64,000 nucleotides of DNA, taken from positions 1 through 64,000 of the forward strand of contig NZ_FMDO01000005.1 in assembly GCF_900095305.1 (NCBI RefSeq), in the 5' to 3' direction. Within the stretch, counting starts at the first letter, position 1, and each line of letters starts with the position of its first letter. Positions 1 to 8,192 of the stretch are shown here, piece by piece. The stretch comes from Proteiniborus sp. DW1 (GTDB taxonomy: Bacteria > Bacillota > Clostridia > Tissierellales > Proteiniboraceae). A model generated the notes under the pieces. The model saw only the letters and a program-made list of their open reading frames with translations. It did not search any database and was not told the origin of the DNA. A program made the position numbers and the translations under genes.

Positions 1-35
1 CCATATATCATGTATTAGTATAGAACCTTTTTAAA

Positions 36-284
36 TCATTCCATACCCAATAACCATAGTACACTTACCCCCAAAGCATCGGCAATAGCTACAAGCTCAA
101 TGTCAGTTACTGGTCTTGTTTTTGCTTCAATTTTAGATATAGTAGTTTTATCCAACTCAATGCCACGGACAGCAAGACGAGCTAAAAGGTCTATTTGAGT
201 TACTTTAGGCTTAACTCTATGACGAGCTTGACGAACACGATTGCCTATTAAGTTTTTCTCATTTGAATTTCTCATATTAGTCAT
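36..284 (-). CDS. XRE-family helix-turn-helix regulator
   Basis: Small 82-residue DNA-binding protein. Residues about 14-80 form one Cro/C1-type helix-turn-helix domain, with the typical pattern of an R-QAR helix, a recognition segment DKTTISKIEAKTRPV and a closing IADALGVSVLWLLG. There is no second domain, so it is a bare repressor of the XRE type. The ATG at 284 is preceded by AGGTGAT at good spacing. It is divergent from the Spo0E-like gene at 391 and the shared gap carries dyads that could be its operators. Target and inducer cannot be read from the sequence. Confidence 0.85.
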   Translation of the reverse strand: MTNMRNSNEKNLIGNRVRQARHRVKPKVTQIDLLARLAVRGIELDKTTISKIEAKTRPVTDIELVAIADALGVSVLWLLGME

Positions 285-311
285 AAAAGAATCACCTAAT
301 TATCTATTTAT

Positions 312-365
312 AAACTTGATTATAGAGCAAGTTTAATGTTATAATTTGCTTTATAAGCAAGTTTT
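312..365 (+). promoter_or_regulatory. Promoter of the Spo0E-like gene overlapped by dyad operators
   Basis: TTGATT (316-321) and TATAAT (340-345) are separated by 18 bp and face the Spo0E-like gene. AAACTTG (312-318) and CAAGTTT (328-334) form a dyad over the -35 element; TTGCTT-TAT-AAGCAA (344-358) is a second palindrome, and CAAGTTTT recurs at 358-365. The placement suits repression by the divergent XRE protein; that link is inferred. Confidence 0.5.
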
Positions 366-390
366 ATAAAATAATTGGGGGAATCTATAT

Positions 391-558
391 ATGAATGGTG
401 CAGAGGGACATGTAGAAGAACTAAAAGAACAACTAAACAAGCTTAGTGATGATATTAATAACTACGACTTAGAGAAGTTACTTAATATCAGTCTAGAATT
501 AGATAAGGTTATATATGAATATGGTAGAGAAAAGCAAAGACACGGTTTTTGTGGTTGA
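391..558 (+). CDS. Spo0E-like aspartyl-phosphate phosphatase
   Basis: Short 55-residue ORF beginning MNGAEGHVEELKEQLNKL. The segment LLNISLELDKVIYEYGREK matches the Spo0E-family signature (S-x-ELD-x-x-I-x-x-Y), a two-helix hairpin that dephosphorylates Spo0A~P or a related response regulator. The ATG at 391 is preceded by TGGGGGA. The family is normally 50-85 residues, so the gene looks complete. It has its own promoter next to an XRE regulator, so entry into sporulation may be modulated from here. A Spo0F-like receiver is encoded at 18242. The target regulator cannot be told from sequence. Confidence 0.8.
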   Translation: MNGAEGHVEELKEQLNKLSDDINNYDLEKLLNISLELDKVIYEYGREKQRHGFCG

Positions 559-659
559 CACACTCAGATATTTTTCATGGATACATTCTAGTATCTTTGA
601 CAAATGCTGGTTTTTGTAATAAGATGTTAATAAAAAGTAAAGTGAGGAGATGGTAACAG

Positions 660-1700
660 ATGAAAGCTTTGCCAAAGAAAAAGAAGGCAGTAATTGTTAC
701 TACTGTCTTGGCACTAACTATGTTTTTAACATCAGTAGCATTTGCACAAGGTACTTATAAAAACCTAAAGGCTTGGTTTGGCGATATTAAGATTTTTGTC
801 AATAATCAGCTAGTACAAATGGATGTGAAGCCATTTATAGTTGATGGTACTACATATGTTCCTGTAAGAGCTATAAGTAATATATTTAATAAAGATATTA
901 AATGGGATGGAGCAAATCTAAGAATAGACATTACTGACAGACCTAATCAAAATGATGCATATGTTACATATTTATCTCAACAATTAATTGAAAGACAAAA
1001 TAAAATAAATGAATTAGAAACAAAAGTTGCAAAGCTAGAAGCTGAACTAGCAACTACAAAAAAAGGTTCTAAGTATACCTTTAGTCAATTGGAAGACTAT
1101 CTTAATGATGAACATGGTGTATATCAGAAAATTTCATTTGATATTGAGTTATATGGAGACAAGGATGATATCGAAGTTGAAATTTATGTAGATCTTGATG
1201 ATGATTATTCTAGATGGAATTCATTGACTACTTCTAAAATAGAAGGCTATATTGAAGACGTAGTTGACGATATTTTATATAATTTTAAAGATGCAGACAT
1301 AACTGGATTTATAGAGGACAGCCACGAAGATGAAGTGCTTGTAGAATTCTATCTAAACTCAAAGGGGAAATTAGTAGTAGAGATTAAGGAGCACAGGTAT
1401 GCATATGATATAGATGAGTTGGAAGATTATCTAAACAGAAAACATGATTACTATGGAGGCGTATATTTTGATATAACGTTATCAGGTAACAAAGACATGA
1501 TTAGAGTATATGTTGAGACTGATGATGACGATTTAGACTATTTAAAAAAATATGAAATAGAAGATTACCTAGAGAAGTTATATTCAGAAATAGTATATGA
1601 ATACTCATATGTTGATGTGTATGGATATATTAAAGATGATTATACAAAATATTATTTTGATTTCGATTCAAGAGGAAATGTACATATGGAGGAGAACTAA
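660..1700 (+). CDS. Secreted stalk-domain protein with two acidic repeats
   Basis: 346-residue exported protein. A signal peptide spans residues 1-29 (KKKK, hydrophobic core, AFA). Residues about 41-90 are a copper-amine-oxidase-N-like stalk domain (VDGTTYVPVRAISNIF and KWDGANLRIDI), a module common in Firmicute surface proteins and not an enzyme. Residues about 100-135 are a short coiled coil. Two degenerate repeats of about 100 residues follow (about 138-243 and 250-343), each starting with LEDYLN and rich in Asp, Glu and Tyr. No membrane anchor or SLH domain is present. The acidic repeats could bind cations; the function is unknown. Confidence 0.75.
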   Translation: MKALPKKKKAVIVTTVLALTMFLTSVAFAQGTYKNLKAWFGDIKIFVNNQLVQMDVKPFIVDGTTYVPVRAISNIFNKDIKWDGANLRIDITDRPNQNDAYVTYLSQQLIERQNKINELETKVAKLEAELATTKKGSKYTFSQLEDYLNDEHGVYQKISFDIELYGDKDDIEVEIYVDLDDDYSRWNSLTTSKIEGYIEDVVDDILYNFKDADITGFIEDSHEDEVLVEFYLNSKGKLVVEIKEHRYAYDIDELEDYLNRKHDYYGGVYFDITLSGNKDMIRVYVETDDDDLDYLKKYEIEDYLEKLYSEIVYEYSYVDVYGYIKDDYTKYYFDFDSRGNVHMEEN

Positions 1701-1841
1701 TATATCAAGTTAATAACTAGTAGGTTTGTGGACACAAATTAAGACTAGAATAAGCTAGGGCAGATATTAAATGGATATTTTCTTTTGATTTTAATGAGAT
1801 AGTTTTCACTTTATATGTTTTTCTAAATCGAAAGTAAATAT

Positions 1842-1960
1842 AGTGAACCAATTCTTAGAGATTTGGTTCACTTTTCTATGTAAAGCCAAGCAAATTGCTT
1901 GGCCAGTTGTAGAAGTAAATACTATTAATATATAGATTGAAGTGCTAAGTCAATCTATAT
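1842..1960 (+). terminator. Terminator plus two further hairpins after the stalk-domain gene
   Basis: Three stem-loops occur in a row within the 516-bp gap 1701-2216. AGTGAACCAA (1842-1851) pairs with TTGGTTCACT (1863-1872) and runs into TTTT, a plausible terminator. GCCAAGCAA (1885-1893) pairs with TTGCTTGGC (1895-1903). ATATAGATTGA (1930-1940) pairs with TCAATCTATAT (1950-1960). The rest of the gap is AT-rich with no gene seen, apart from the promoter at 2138. Confidence 0.6.
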
Positions 1961-2137
1961 TTAAAGTTTATACCAAATTGGTTATGTAATCAATGACAAA
2001 AATTTGGAGAATATCCTATAAGTTTGAAAATAGCGTTTATACTAATTATATAATCAGTAAAGTATGTGTATAAAATAAAGTTTTAATATTTTGAAGTAAT
2101 ATTCTTAGGATTTTAATCTAATATAGTAGCACTCACC

Positions 2138-2167
2138 TTGATGTTATAGGTACAATTGTGCTATAAT
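2138..2167 (+). promoter_or_regulatory. Sigma-A-type promoter for the TolC-like gene
   Basis: TTGATG (2138-2143) and a perfect TATAAT (2162-2167) with an 18-bp spacer lie about 50 bp upstream of the GTG start at 2217. Confidence 0.5.
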
Positions 2168-2216
2168 CTAGGAAAATACATGTTTTTGTAAACATTATGG
2201 ATGGGAGGAGTTTATT

Positions 2217-3413
2217 GTGAAAAAATTTTTATCACTTACTGTAGCTATTGTTATGCTTTTTTCAATGAGTATTGTTACATATGCAGAGGGCAGTGTTAGT
2301 AATGAAATAGATCCAAATAAAGAGATACAACTAAGCCTTAATGACGCTATAGACTATGCGTTAAAACATAGTCGAGATGTAAAAATACAAGACTTAGAAA
2401 TGAAAGCAGCACAGCTAAAATATGAACAGAGTAGAAGTGGAGCAAGAGATATTAAAGATCAAATTGAGGAATATAACAATCTACCTGACGATATAAGAGG
2501 TGAAATTAGGGAAGAAGTCATACCTATTATAGAAAGTGAGTTAGTAGAGCTAGGAGTTATAGACAGACAAGCTAAGCTAACAAGGCAAATATCAGTATGG
2601 AATAAAGAAATAAAGGAAAATGAGATAAAATACAATGTAGAAAAAGCCTACTTTGATTTATTACAAAGTGAAATAGATATGGAAATAGCAAGAGAAGGCT
2701 TGGAGTTAGCCAATAAACAATATGAGCAAAGTAAAAAAATGTACGAGTTAGGAAGCATATCGCACCAACAGCTTTTATCAGTAGAACTTGCAGTATCTCA
2801 AGCCCAGTCAGGTCTTGATATGGCTATAATGGGATATGAACTGCAAAGGATGAGCTTTAATAATACTTTAGGACTTTCTTTAGGACAAAAGGTAAAATTA
2901 ACAGACAAGATAGAGTATAAAACACATGAAGATATAGAACTAGAGAAAGCTATAGAAGTTGCCAATGAAAATAGTGCTATGCTTAAAGCTGCTAAGGAAA
3001 GCTTCGAGCTTTCTGAGCTTACGCTTAAAGCTGTAAAAGCAAAACATGTTACTCCAAATCAATACAAGTATAGAGAACAGGAAATAGCAGTAGAGCAAGC
3101 AGCCAAAAACCTAGATACAACTAAAAATGGGGTGGAGATGGCAGTGAGATCTGCTTACCATAGCTTAATCACAGCAGAGAAACAGATAAAAACTTATGAA
3201 AAGGCAGTAGAAAATGCTCAAAAAGCATATGAACTAACTGAATTAAGCTATAGCCTAGGTCAAAACACTTCAAACGATGTGACCAAGGCTAGAATAGACT
3301 TAATGGATGCTAAGAAAAGCCTTACTAAACAAATACATGCATACAATCTTGCCTTATTAGATTTTAAATATGCTATAGGTTTAGGAAAAAATACAATAGG
3401 CGGTGGGTTTTAG
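2217..3413 (+). CDS. TolC/OEP-family coiled-coil protein with signal peptide
   Basis: 398-residue exported protein. The signal peptide is residues 1-23 (ending TYA). The mature part is almost all helix with two OEP-like halves: LSLNDAIDYALKHSRDVKIQ and a long heptad stretch to about residue 215, then KAIEVANENSAMLKAAKESF to the end. TolC-family proteins are outer-membrane export channels in diderms; monoderm Firmicutes carry relatives of unclear role. The GTG start follows GGGAGGAG at good spacing. The next gene begins 12 bp downstream, so it heads an envelope operon. No lipobox or SLH anchor is seen. Its role here is unknown. Confidence 0.75.
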   Translation: MKKFLSLTVAIVMLFSMSIVTYAEGSVSNEIDPNKEIQLSLNDAIDYALKHSRDVKIQDLEMKAAQLKYEQSRSGARDIKDQIEEYNNLPDDIRGEIREEVIPIIESELVELGVIDRQAKLTRQISVWNKEIKENEIKYNVEKAYFDLLQSEIDMEIAREGLELANKQYEQSKKMYELGSISHQQLLSVELAVSQAQSGLDMAIMGYELQRMSFNNTLGLSLGQKVKLTDKIEYKTHEDIELEKAIEVANENSAMLKAAKESFELSELTLKAVKAKHVTPNQYKYREQEIAVEQAAKNLDTTKNGVEMAVRSAYHSLITAEKQIKTYEKAVENAQKAYELTELSYSLGQNTSNDVTKARIDLMDAKKSLTKQIHAYNLALLDFKYAIGLGKNTIGGGF

Positions 3414-3433
3414 CATTTTAAGGAGTGATTCCC

Positions 3434-4516
3434 ATTAAATCAAGTGAAAATCCTAGGATTTTGCACATAGATGTTCTTAGAATTTTATCGATATATGCAG
3501 TTGTGATACTGCATATATCAGCTCCGTTTGCAGCAAATATGAATACTTATGGTGCCAGATGGTGGTGGATAGGCAACCTGGGTGACTCCGCCACCAGATG
3601 GTGTGTACCTGTACTTATTCTAATTAGCGGTAGGCTTATGCTTTGTAGTGACAGGGAAGAAAGTATACTCCTATTTCTGAGGAAAAGACTTTCAAAAGTA
3701 ATATTTCCTTTGATTTTTTGGAGTTTTCTATATTTAATTAATATGCTAAGAAAAAGCGAATTAGGTATCCAGTGGGATATGTCATTACTTAAGTTGTTTC
3801 TAACAAATCTTTACACAGGCAATGTACATATTCATCTATGGTATCTTTATATGCTAATTGGACTATATTTGATTACACCTATTATTAAGCCATATGTAAA
3901 TAATGTAAAAAAGGATAATTTTATTTACTTTATAGTCATATGGTTTATATCTAATGGGGTAATTGTATTTTTAGAAAAGTTTACAGTTTATAATATAGGC
4001 ATTAATTTAAGCTTTTTCCATTGGAGCCTAGGCTATTATATATTAGGCTTCTTGCTAGAAAGGTACAATCCTTCAGAAAAGCAAAGGAAAATAGCATATA
4101 TCTTTGGTTTCTTAGGATTTGTAGTAACTGCCTATGGAACGTACTTATTGACTGTGAATAATGTAGGACAGCTTGTGGAGCACTTATATTCATATTTAGC
4201 TCCTAATGTTATAGTCATGTCTATATCAGTATACATATTATTTAAGAATATCCATTGGGATAGAGTCATAGATAATATTCCTATACTAAATACCATAATA
4301 TCAAGCTTCAATAAGACCAGCTTTGGCATATATCTGGTACATTTGCTTGTATTAGATATTATCTATTCTGGCGAATTAGGTATTAGCATAAAAGCTTCAT
4401 CATTTAACCCCATAATAGGAATTCCATTAGTAAGTATTATTACATTCCTTGTATCTCACCTAGTAGTTCTAATCTTGCAAAAGATACCAATACTAAATAA
4501 AGCTGTTCCTAAATAA
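3434..4516 (+). CDS. Integral-membrane acyltransferase (acyltransferase-3 family)
   Basis: About 360-residue membrane protein with roughly ten hydrophobic segments. It opens with ILHIDVLRILSIYAVVILHI, the family's R-x-x-H-like start region, followed by the membrane bundle typical of OafA/WecH-like O-acyltransferases that modify surface glycans. The start is odd. AGGAG (3421-3425) lies 8 nt before an ATT codon at 3434; an in-frame GTG at 3425 overlaps the Shine-Dalgarno itself, and TTG at 3461 has a weak site. ATT is therefore chosen, with the GTG as the alternative. The acceptor may be a teichoic acid or cell-wall glycan, judging only from the neighbours. Confidence 0.75.
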   Translation: MKSSENPRILHIDVLRILSIYAVVILHISAPFAANMNTYGARWWWIGNLGDSATRWCVPVLILISGRLMLCSDREESILLFLRKRLSKVIFPLIFWSFLYLINMLRKSELGIQWDMSLLKLFLTNLYTGNVHIHLWYLYMLIGLYLITPIIKPYVNNVKKDNFIYFIVIWFISNGVIVFLEKFTVYNIGINLSFFHWSLGYYILGFLLERYNPSEKQRKIAYIFGFLGFVVTAYGTYLLTVNNVGQLVEHLYSYLAPNVIVMSISVYILFKNIHWDRVIDNIPILNTIISSFNKTSFGIYLVHLLVLDIIYSGELGISIKASSFNPIIGIPLVSIITFLVSHLVVLILQKIPILNKAVPK

Positions 4517-4517
4517 A

Positions 4518-6002
4518 ATGAGATATAATAATAGAAAACAAATAATATATGGAGTTGATTTTACGAATATGAACAGAAAAGTTTTTGGTTTAAAGAAGGG
4601 ACAGATTCTAGTAGTCATAGTATGTTTTTTTATGATTACTATGCTTTCAGATAGCGAAGCAATCTCATATGGTGTAGATTTTTATAGAGCTTACAATGAA
4701 AATGATATAAAGACTGATGCAAATATAGTAGACACCAAAGAAATTATAAACAAGATTGAATTAGAGCAAGTAGAGCTTGTACCTGAGGTATTAGTTTCTC
4801 ATGCTGGAGGAAGAGTAAAAGGTAAATCTTATACTAACTCAAAGGAATCTATAGATAAAAGTTATGAAAATGGGTACAGGTTTATTGAACTTGATTTTCA
4901 GTGGACTGCTGATGGAAATTTAGCTCTTATCCATGATTGGGATGGATATGTGAATACTGCCTTTGGTGTAGAATCTAAAATGTACAGCACTGAAGAGTTT
5001 AAAAGCTTTAATATGATAGAAGGACTTACTCAAATGATCTTGGATGATTTAGCAGAATGGCTTCATGTACACAATGACGTATATATAGTTACTGATATTA
5101 AGTATGACAATGTTAAAGCGTTAGGATATATAAAAGATAGGTATCCTGACCTAGTAGCTCAGTTTATTCCACAAATATATAGGATTGAACAGTTTGTACC
5201 TGTAAAAGAATTGGGATATAAAAATATTATATTAACTCTGTATGCATCTAACTATTCCGATGACGAGCTAATAGACTTTGTTAAAGCACATAGGGTTTTT
5301 GCCATTACTATGCCAATAGCTAGAGCAAAGACAGAACTGCCAAGAAAGCTAAAGGAAGAAAGTGTTTTCGTATATGCACACACAATCAACAGCCAAGAGC
5401 TAAGACAGGAACTAGAGCTTTGTGGAGTAGATGGGTTCTATACTGATGATATACTTCCATTAAGCTGGGGAATAGACCAAGTTGAGAAAGCGAGGGAATA
5501 TAACTTAGTTACAGATAGTATTATTGCAAACCTTCATCAGTATCTAACTAGAGAAGAGGTTTGTGAGTTATTAGTAAACTTATATGAAGCAATGTCAGAT
5601 AATAAAGCAGAGTTACCTGATTTTAATATCTTTACAGATACAGATAATCCAGAAGTGCTAAAGGCAAATGCATTAGGTTTAGTAAATGGAGTTAATGAAA
5701 CACAGTTTTTACCAAAAGCTAATATTACTAGGGAAGAAATGGCTACTATGATATATAGGACATTAGAGAAATTAGACGAATCTTTAATAGAAGATAGGTC
5801 TCATATTTACTTTGCTGATGTTATTGAGATTTCTAATTGGGCATTAGAGCCTATTAGTTTTTTAAGTGACCACAATATATTAATTGGTGTAGGCAGCAAT
5901 AGAGTAGCTCCTAAGGACAATGTTACAAGGGAGCAAGGGATTATATTAGTTAAAAGAGTCTATGAAAAATTTAAACTAGATTTAGATAATCATAATTTAT
6001 AG
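4518..6002 (+). CDS. Membrane-anchored GDPD-family phosphodiesterase with SLH motifs
   Basis: 494-residue surface protein. A hydrophobic segment at about 30-45 is a signal anchor. Residues about 90-325 are a glycerophosphodiester phosphodiesterase domain with the catalytic His in SHAGG (H95), the acidic pair in FIELDFQWT and the His-Asp of ALIHDW. Two SLH-like motifs follow (about 376-420 and 435-487, with NITREEMATMIYR and NVTREQGIILVKR), which would tether it to the cell-wall polymer. The ATG at 4518 follows the previous stop by 1 nt and has no clear Shine-Dalgarno, so translation may be coupled. The domain is a close paralogue of the C-terminus of the LTA synthase at 8193. Likely substrate: glycerophosphodiesters, possibly lipoteichoic acid. 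Confidence 0.8.
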   Translation: MRYNNRKQIIYGVDFTNMNRKVFGLKKGQILVVIVCFFMITMLSDSEAISYGVDFYRAYNENDIKTDANIVDTKEIINKIELEQVELVPEVLVSHAGGRVKGKSYTNSKESIDKSYENGYRFIELDFQWTADGNLALIHDWDGYVNTAFGVESKMYSTEEFKSFNMIEGLTQMILDDLAEWLHVHNDVYIVTDIKYDNVKALGYIKDRYPDLVAQFIPQIYRIEQFVPVKELGYKNIILTLYASNYSDDELIDFVKAHRVFAITMPIARAKTELPRKLKEESVFVYAHTINSQELRQELELCGVDGFYTDDILPLSWGIDQVEKAREYNLVTDSIIANLHQYLTREEVCELLVNLYEAMSDNKAELPDFNIFTDTDNPEVLKANALGLVNGVNETQFLPKANITREEMATMIYRTLEKLDESLIEDRSHIYFADVIEISNWALEPISFLSDHNILIGVGSNRVAPKDNVTREQGIILVKRVYEKFKLDLDNHNL

Positions 6003-6164
6003 CATAACTTACGGAACAAATATTCTCTCTTTTCGTCTAGAGTATTAGGTGATACATTGAAAGTAGCAAGAAAATGTTCTAAGTTTCATTTATTTTATCG
6101 AAGTTAGAAGGATTTAGGTATTATTTAAAGAATATATTATCTATTAAAGATAAAAGGGAGGGCG

Positions 6165-8060
6165 ATGTATTTTATGTACAGAAAAACAGCAAAGCATCTA
6201 AAAAAACTTTCACTTGTACTAGCTTTATTATTCATCTTTACAAGTACTTCAGCATTTGCACAAAACTTTAAAGATGTTCCTAGCACACATTGGGCTAAGA
6301 ACTACATAGATAAAGTTAGTAAGGCCGGTATTATTACAGGAGATGGAGCAGGAAATTTTAACCCAAATGGTGATGTGACTAAGTTACAAGCAGTTGTTAT
6401 GATGGCTAGAATGATGGGAATAGATTCATCTAAAACAGCACAGGCAAGACAAACATATCAAAGCTTTTTAACTAAGCAAAATATTCCATCATGGGGTCAA
6501 GATGCAGTAGCAGTAGCTTTAGCTGCAGGAATAATAACTGAAAACGAAGTAAAAGGCTTTTACTTAAATAATAAAGAAACTGTAGCTCAAAGAGTAGAGA
6601 TAGCTCGTTGGTTAACTAAAGCTATGGCTCTTGATGAAGAAGCTAAAAAACTAACTATAATTAGGCTAACATTTAAGGATACAGACTTTATCAGCACAGA
6701 AGATCAAAAATATGTATACATGATGATTAATAAAGGTATCATAAATCCTGAAGGAGATGCACAAGGAAAGTTCAACCCTACATCTCCTATAAAAAGAGAT
6801 GCAATGGCAAAGATGCTATCCATAGGATATGATTACTTGGTTTCAAACCTTCTATTAAATAGGCCGTTAGAAAGTCATGAAACATTAGCAGTAAAGACTA
6901 TTACTGGTACTATATCTAGTGTACTAAGAGCTCCAAATGAGCTATATGTTACACATGAAGATAGACTAGGAAATAAAACTACATATATAGTCAATGAGAA
7001 GACTGCTGTAAAACTAGATGGCAAAAAAGTAGACTACAAAGAGCTTATTGAAGGACTCAAGTTTACAGCAGAAGTTACAGAGGATAATAAAGTAGTATCA
7101 TTTGAAGCAGAAGGAATAAATGAAGAATATACAGGAAAGATAAAATCTATTTCTACATCTAGCCCTCAAATGCTTACTATAGAATATATTACTGACAAAA
7201 AATCAAAAACAACTGATAAAAAAGCTTTTTATCTAGACCCTAATGTGGACATAACATTAAATGGAGAAAGGGCATTTTTAAAAGATTTAAAATCAGGTGA
7301 TTCTATTGATATAATAGTAAGAAACAGTAAGATTATTGAAATAGAAGCAGTGAGTAAATATTTAAAAATTGAAGGCATTATTAAAGAAATTAAACTAACA
7401 TCCAGTGAGTATTCATTGGTTATTGAAGATGAAGATAAAGAAATATTTGAATATCCTATAGACAAGGATGTGTCTATATATAGAAGCAAAAGCAAATCAA
7501 AGGTTACAGACCTTAGAAAAGGCGATAAAGTAACTGTAGATATTGAAGATGGAGTAATAACTGATATAGAAGCGAAGATTGTTAAAAAAGAAGGGAAAGG
7601 TTATATAGTATCTATACTTCAAGCTAAAAAACCTGAGATCACTATAATGAACAGCAAGGGTGAAAAAGAGACTTATTATCTTGGACTTGGAGCAACTATA
7701 AGACTTGATAAAGAAAGAGCAGAGCTTTATGATTTGAAAGTAGGGTATTATGCAGACTTTTCAGTAGAAGGCGATGAAATAGTATCTGTTTATGCTACTA
7801 CTAGAGAGAAAAATCAAATTATCATAGGAAACATAAGCAGTATAACAACAAAGCATAGTATAATCACTGTAACAGTTGATGGAGATAGCACTTTATCTGA
7901 GGAGACTATAGTATATTCTAGAGATACTGTATTTATAGATTTATATGGAAATACAGTACGTGAAAGTAAATTAGAAGTTGGAGATGAATTAATCATTGTA
8001 GGTGATTATAATGATACTTTCATAGAAGCAAAAAGCATAATTTTACCATATGAAAAATAA
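6165..8060 (+). CDS. SLH surface protein with five tandem beta repeats
   Basis: 631-residue exported protein. The signal peptide ends at AFA (about residue 33). Three SLH domains cover about 34-225 (FKDVPSTHWAKNYIDKVSKA, the AVAVALAAGIIT block and a third with KFNPTSPIKRDAMAKML). The remainder is five tandem repeats of about 70-75 residues, beginning near ITGTISSV, YTGKIKSI, IEGIIKEI, GKGYIVSI and IIGNISSI. Each is a beta-rich unit with a central charged turn and a GD/GY step. It sits between the two GDPD genes. The ATG at 6165 follows AGGGAGGGCG closely. Probably a structural S-layer or wall-associated protein; no enzyme motif was seen. Confidence 0.8.
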   Translation: MYFMYRKTAKHLKKLSLVLALLFIFTSTSAFAQNFKDVPSTHWAKNYIDKVSKAGIITGDGAGNFNPNGDVTKLQAVVMMARMMGIDSSKTAQARQTYQSFLTKQNIPSWGQDAVAVALAAGIITENEVKGFYLNNKETVAQRVEIARWLTKAMALDEEAKKLTIIRLTFKDTDFISTEDQKYVYMMINKGIINPEGDAQGKFNPTSPIKRDAMAKMLSIGYDYLVSNLLLNRPLESHETLAVKTITGTISSVLRAPNELYVTHEDRLGNKTTYIVNEKTAVKLDGKKVDYKELIEGLKFTAEVTEDNKVVSFEAEGINEEYTGKIKSISTSSPQMLTIEYITDKKSKTTDKKAFYLDPNVDITLNGERAFLKDLKSGDSIDIIVRNSKIIEIEAVSKYLKIEGIIKEIKLTSSEYSLVIEDEDKEIFEYPIDKDVSIYRSKSKSKVTDLRKGDKVTVDIEDGVITDIEAKIVKKEGKGYIVSILQAKKPEITIMNSKGEKETYYLGLGATIRLDKERAELYDLKVGYYADFSVEGDEIVSVYATTREKNQIIIGNISSITTKHSIITVTVDGDSTLSEETIVYSRDTVFIDLYGNTVRESKLEVGDELIIVGDYNDTFIEAKSIILPYEK

Positions 8061-8074
8061 AGATTAACTATATA

Positions 8075-8114
8075 AAACCTAAGGTGAGATAAAATCTCAA
8101 GCCTTGGGTTTTTT
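8075..8114 (+). terminator. Rho-independent terminator after the SLH repeat protein
   Basis: AAACCTAAGG (8075-8084) pairs with CCTTGGGTTT (8102-8111, one G-U), with an inner TGAGAT/ATCTCA stem, followed by a T run. Confidence 0.85.
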
Positions 8115-8123
8115 ATTCTAAAG

Positions 8124-8152
8124 TTGCGACGATAAAGTTTGTATTATATAAT
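8124..8152 (+). promoter_or_regulatory. Promoter of the LtaS-GDPD gene
   Basis: TTGCGA (8124-8129) and TATAAT (8147-8152) with a 17-bp spacer lie 40 bp before the ATG at 8193. Together with the upstream terminator this makes the gene its own transcription unit. Confidence 0.6.
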
Positions 8153-8192
8153 TTCTATGTGATACAAATTATACTTTGTGAGGATGGTACTA

